Source: Myxococcota bacterium (lineage in GTDB: Bacteria > Myxococcota_A > UBA9160 > PR03). Taken from it: a stretch of DNA of 6,672 nt. The notes beneath the pieces were generated by a model. The model was not told the origin of the DNA. It was given only the letters and a program-made list of their open reading frames with translations, and did not search any database. The translations under genes were made by a program, and so were the position numbers. Positions 5,057-6,672 of this stretch are shown in pieces. How positions within the stretch are numbered: the first letter of the stretch is position 1; every line of letters starts with the position of its first letter. The stretch is from the NCBI GenBank assembly GCA_030066475.1, contig JASJBO010000388.1, positions 1-6,672 of the forward strand, given 5' to 3'.

Positions 5057-6672
5057 GTGCCGCGGCGGCCGGCGGCGGGTCGGGCTGGCTCGCGCGCCTG
5101 GAGGCGCTCGGCAACCGGCTGCCCGATCCCACCACGCTGTTCCTGATCGGCGCGCTGCTGGTGATGGCGCTCTCGCAGGTGGCGGTGAGCTGCGGCTGGT
5201 CGGTGGAGAAGACCGTCACGCGCGAGGTGCGCGCGCCGGTGGTCGGGCCCGACGGCGCGCCGGTCGTCGATCCCGCCAGCGGGGCCCCGCTCACCACGGT
5301 CGTCCTCGATGCGGACGGCCGGCCGCAGCGCGAGCGGGTGAGCGAGCGCGTCGAGCCGGTCAGCCTGCTCAGCAGCGACGGCGCGTTCTGGGCGCTGCGC
5401 AGCCTGGTGGACAACTTCAAGAACTTCCCGCCGCTGGTGATCGTGCTGGTCGGGATGCTCGGCATCGGGCTGGCCGAGCGCACCGGGTTCCTGCCGGCGC
5501 TGCTCAAGGCGTCGCTGCTCCGGGTGCCCGACGCGCTGCTGACGCCGATCGTGTTCTTCACGGGCGTGATGTCGTCGCTCACGCTCGACGCCGGCTACGT
5601 GGTGCTGCCGCCGATCGCGGCGGCGCTGTACCAGAGCGTCGGGCGCTCGCCGCTGGCGGGCCTGGCGGCGGTGTTCGCGGGTGTCTCGGCCGGCTTCGGC
5701 GCGAACCTCGTGATCACCGGGCTGGAGCCGATGCTGGCCGGGCTCTCGGAGAGCGGCGCGCACATCCTCGACCCCGAGTACCGCGTGGCCGCGACGGCCA
5801 ACTGGTGGTTCCTGATCGCCTCGACCTTCGTGCTGACGGGACTGGGCTGGGCGGTGACGGCCGGCTTCGTCGAGCCGCGGCTGCGGACGCGGTCGCCCGA
5901 GGAAGGCGGCCCGGGGCCCGCCGCGGACAGCGCCGAGCGGGCGCGCCTCGAGGCGCGCGAGCGGCGCGGCCTGGTGTGGGGTGGCGCCACGCTGGTGGGG
6001 GCGCTCGCACTCGCCGTGCTCGCGACCTGGGTGCCGGGAGCGCCCCTCTACGGCAGCGCCGGGCGCTTCCCGCGCTGGGTCGACGCGATCGTACCGCTGC
6101 TGTTCCTGGTGCTCGCCGTCCCCGGCCTGGTGTACGGCGCGGTGACCGGCGCCGTGAAGAGCGATCGCGATGCCGCCCGCCTGCTGGGCGAGACCATGTC
6201 GGGCATGGGTCCCTACATCGTGATGGCGTTCTTCGCCGCGCAGTTCATCGCCTGGTTCGGCCACTCGCGGCTGGGCGAGATGCTGGCGATCGAGGGCGGC
6301 CAGGCGCTGGCGCGCGCCGCCCTGCCCGCCCCGCTGCTGATCGCGGCGTTCGTCGCCGTGACCGGCGTCGCCAACCTGCTGATCGGCTCGATGTCGGCGA
6401 AGTACGCCTTCTTCGCGCCCGTCTTCGTCCCGATGTTCATGCAGGTCGGCATCAGCCCCGAGCTGACCCAGGCCGCCTACCGGATCGGCGACTCCGTCAC
6501 CAACGTGATCACCCCACTCAACCCGTACGTCGTGATCCTGCTGGTCCTGATGCAGCGCTACGTCCCCAGCGCCGGCATCGGCACCCTGATCGCCCTGATG
6601 CTCCCCTACGCCCTCGTCTTCGGCCTGGCCTGGACCGCCCTCCTCGCCGCCTGGGTCACCCTCGGCCTCCCC
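5053..6672 (+). CDS. AbgT-family transporter, 3' end cut by window edge
   Basis: 540 residues are visible with no stop; alignment from memory with E. coli AbgT (about 508 residues, ending shortly after an AW...VGLP motif) implies only about ten residues are missing. The family moves p-aminobenzoyl-glutamate (AbgT) or exports sulfonamide antimetabolites (YdaH, MtrF) across the inner membrane. Supporting motifs are GNRLPDPTTLF before the first membrane segment, FPPLVIVLVGMLGIGLAERTG (125-145), SSLTLDAGYVVLPP with D179, SAGFGANLV (212-220), IGSMSAKYAFFAPVFVPMF (444-462) and YRIGDSVTNVITPLNPY (476-492). Residues matching the YdaH substrate/ion path by spacing are D179, P469, R477, D480 and P488; the tryptophan of that path is Y451 here. 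A long polar loop (48-110) follows the first membrane segment. The ATG at 5053 overlaps the upstream stop and has no good Shine-Dalgarno, so it is probably translated by coupling. The family is secure; the direction of transport and substrate are not. Confidence 0.93.
   Translation, partial: MSAAAAGGGSGWLARLEALGNRLPDPTTLFLIGALLVMALSQVAVSCGWSVEKTVTREVRAPVVGPDGAPVVDPASGAPLTTVVLDADGRPQRERVSERVEPVSLLSSDGAFWALRSLVDNFKNFPPLVIVLVGMLGIGLAERTGFLPALLKASLLRVPDALLTPIVFFTGVMSSLTLDAGYVVLPPIAAALYQSVGRSPLAGLAAVFAGVSAGFGANLVITGLEPMLAGLSESGAHILDPEYRVAATANWWFLIASTFVLTGLGWAVTAGFVEPRLRTRSPEEGGPGPAADSAERARLEARERRGLVWGGATLVGALALAVLATWVPGAPLYGSAGRFPRWVDAIVPLLFLVLAVPGLVYGAVTGAVKSDRDAARLLGETMSGMGPYIVMAFFAAQFIAWFGHSRLGEMLAIEGGQALARAALPAPLLIAAFVAVTGVANLLIGSMSAKYAFFAPVFVPMFMQVGISPELTQAAYRIGDSVTNVITPLNPYVVILLVLMQRYVPSAGIGTLIALMLPYALVFGLAWTALLAAWVTLGLP

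Noticed and set aside
4104..6264. Long minus-strand open frames opposite the fusion and AbgT genes
   Set aside because: Their translations are low-complexity Arg/Ala/Ser/Gln-rich shadows; the plus-strand frames carry clear family motifs.

Overview
This is a very GC-rich window (about 70% or more by eye) with almost every codon ending in G or C. It is packed with four protein genes arranged as two divergent pairs. No RNA gene, mobile element, CRISPR array or recognisable terminator is visible. The base composition and the gene types (a KamA-family radical SAM enzyme, a D-Ala-D-Ala-ligase-like ATP-grasp enzyme, a membrane-anchored spermidine-synthase-like protein, an AbgT transporter) would suit a high-GC myxobacterial or deltaproteobacterial-type bacterium. 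That placement is a guess from general knowledge; nothing in the window fixes the taxon.

Left half, minus strand: transcription runs leftward from about position 2095. The first gene (1103-2095) encodes a 330-residue ATP-grasp ligase related to D-Ala-D-Ala ligase but without the N-terminal signature of true Ddl. Its stop overlaps the start of the second gene by an ATGA quadruplet. The second gene (3-1106, running off the left edge) encodes a PLP- and SAM-dependent aminomutase of the lysine 2,3-aminomutase family. Its radical SAM cysteines and PLP lysine are intact, but one of the two aspartates that read the lysine side chain is replaced by Gln. The two enzymes plausibly act in sequence, making a beta-amino acid and coupling it to another molecule.

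Right half, plus strand: transcription runs rightward from about position 2192. The first gene (2192-5056) encodes a 954-residue fusion of a two-fold-repeated polytopic membrane domain, a spermidine-synthase-like Rossmann domain with an altered catalytic motif, and an unrecognised basic C-terminal tail. It overlaps the next gene by another ATGA. That gene (5053 to the right edge) encodes an AbgT-family transporter of which only about the last ten residues are missing.

The 96-base gap between the pairs (2096-2191) must hold both start regions. It contains a clear Shine-Dalgarno sequence for the rightward gene and a GC-rich hairpin just before it. The most interesting points are the coupled aminomutase/ligase pair with its altered substrate pocket, and the coupled membrane synthase-like/transporter pair whose catalytic residues do not fit ordinary spermidine synthesis. 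Shared function between the two divergent pairs is possible but unproven.
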